Source: Verrucomicrobiales bacterium
GTDB taxonomy: Bacteria; Verrucomicrobiota; Verrucomicrobiia; Limisphaerales; UBA1096
Assembly: GCA_011523195.1 (NCBI GenBank)
Contig: WTHH01000398.1
Coordinates: 1 to 6,825 of the forward strand
Reading direction: 5' to 3'
Length of the DNA stretch: 6,825 bases
Made by a program: the position numbers and the translations under genes. This document shows, one piece after another, positions 6,263 to 6,825 of this stretch; within the stretch, counting starts at the first letter, position 1; every line of letters starts with the position of its first letter. The notes beneath the pieces are model-generated. The model saw only the letters and a list, made by a program, of their open reading frames with translations, had not been told where the DNA came from and ran no database searches.

Positions 6263-6825
6263 ATGCTTGGCCTGAAAGATATGGCTGCCATTGTGGCTGA
6301 GCATGGGGAGGCGCTGGATGTGGCGCTATCCCCGATCAAACTCACCGATGAATTTACCATCGCCGACGGCCGGCCGGCTCTCATGGGTGTGGTCAATCTT
6401 TCGCCAGACTCGTGGTATCGAGAAAGTGTCTGCCTGTTCGTGGATGCCGCCGTCCAACGAGGCCGGGTGCTGTCGGAGCTGGGCGCATCGGTGGTGGATA
6501 TCGGCGCCGAGTCCACGCTTGGTCAAGCGGAGCGTGTGGATGCCAACGGCCAACAACAACGACTGCTGCCGGTCATCCGGCAATTGGCCGACGAGGGGAT
6601 TGTGATCTCGGCTGAGACGTACGATTTCGAGGTGGCCAAGGCCTGTCTCGCAGCCGGCGCGAAGGTGCTAAACCTCACTGGAACGGCGCGGAGCGAGGCC
6701 ATGTACCGCTTGGCTGCAGAACACGATGCCGCTGTGATCGTTTGTTACGTGGCCGGGGAAAATGTGCGGGAGGTGTCGGAGATTCCGATCGACCACGATC
6801 CGATCCCGCGAATGAGCGAGTTCTT
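6263..6825 (+). CDS. Dihydropteroate synthase-like pterin-binding protein (3' truncated)
   Basis: The 187 visible codons show the first half of a DHPS-type TIM barrel. MGVVNLSPDSW (41-51) corresponds to the family's NVTPDSF strand and loop 1. GASVVDIGAEST (74-85) matches the D-x-GGEST strand. ISAETYDFEVA (115-125) matches ISVDT, and AGAKVLNLTG (131-140) matches the GA-x-IIND strand. Canonical DHPS joins a dihydropterin to p-aminobenzoate in folate synthesis. Several usual residues differ here: Arg of ESTRPG is Leu86, Asp of SVDT is Glu118, the Asp after Asn137 is Leu, and the MHM segment reads IVCYV. Activity as a true folate-pathway DHPS is therefore uncertain; a divergent or paralogous subfamily is equally possible. 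About 38 extra residues precede the first barrel strand. The ATG is 2 bp after the TPR stop and has no clear Shine-Dalgarno, so translation probably depends on coupling. Met7 (6281) is an alternative start. The Lys and Arg-x-His motifs of the second half lie beyond the window. Confidence 0.83.
   Translation, partial: MLGLKDMAAIVAEHGEALDVALSPIKLTDEFTIADGRPALMGVVNLSPDSWYRESVCLFVDAAVQRGRVLSELGASVVDIGAESTLGQAERVDANGQQQRLLPVIRQLADEGIVISAETYDFEVAKACLAAGAKVLNLTGTARSEAMYRLAAEHDAAVIVCYVAGENVREVSEIPIDHDPIPRMSEF
6516..6529. repeat. Palindrome copy with one mismatch (CGCTTGGTCAAGCG) in the DHPS-like gene
   Basis: Thirteen of fourteen bases match; T6523 replaces C. It continues with GAG as at 3616 and 6110. 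It encodes T-LGQA-E (residues 85-90), exactly where other DHPS proteins carry the ESTRPG loop. The single C-to-T change is silent (GGC to GGT, both Gly) and breaks the palindrome, as expected for an ageing copy. Confidence 0.7.

Overview
The window is one GC-rich stretch of bacterial chromosome. Three genes sit head to tail on the + strand and fill positions 643-6825: uvrA (excision-repair ATPase subunit), a 900-residue secreted TPR-repeat protein, and the first ~187 codons of a dihydropteroate synthase-like (pterin-binding) protein cut off by the window end. uvrA and the TPR gene overlap by 4 bp (ATGA), and only 2 bp separate the TPR stop from the next start, so the three are probably one transcription unit. 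No phage, transposase, CRISPR, rRNA or tRNA was seen.

The first ~640 bp are less GC-rich and look like a small accessory or intergenic stretch. They hold the last codons of an unidentified + strand gene (1-49), three short low-complexity repeats (10-bp, 9-bp and CTGAAAACT-type units), and a 97-codon HicB-like antitoxin gene on the - strand without a recognisable hicA partner. A 176-bp divergent spacer leads into uvrA and holds only a weak promoter candidate and one copy of a palindrome.

The most unusual signal is a 14-bp perfect palindrome, CGCTTGGCCAAGCG. It occurs four times exactly (600, 1690, 3616, 6096), once as an abutting copy missing only its first base (6110), once with a single mismatch (6516) and once as a 10-bp core (1671). 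Copies lie in the intergenic spacer and in all three operon genes. They are read in two frames, giving RLAKR-type or LGQAE-type peptides. One falls on the signal-peptide cleavage region of the TPR protein. One replaces the loop that reads ESTRPG in ordinary DHPS. Two abut to form a 27-nt inverted repeat. This has the character of a highly iterated palindrome (compare HIP1 of cyanobacteria) or an uptake or segregation sequence, but the family is not one I recognise.

Taxonomy is inference only. The Asn/Thr-rich TPR protein, the UvrA lacking one zinc-ligand pair, the divergent DHPS-like protein and the intergenic repeat phrases suggest the Planctomycetes-Verrucomicrobia group, more likely Verrucomicrobia, but nothing here proves it. 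Functionally the operon combines DNA repair, an envelope protein of unknown role and a folate-type enzyme. No specific joint pathway is evident.
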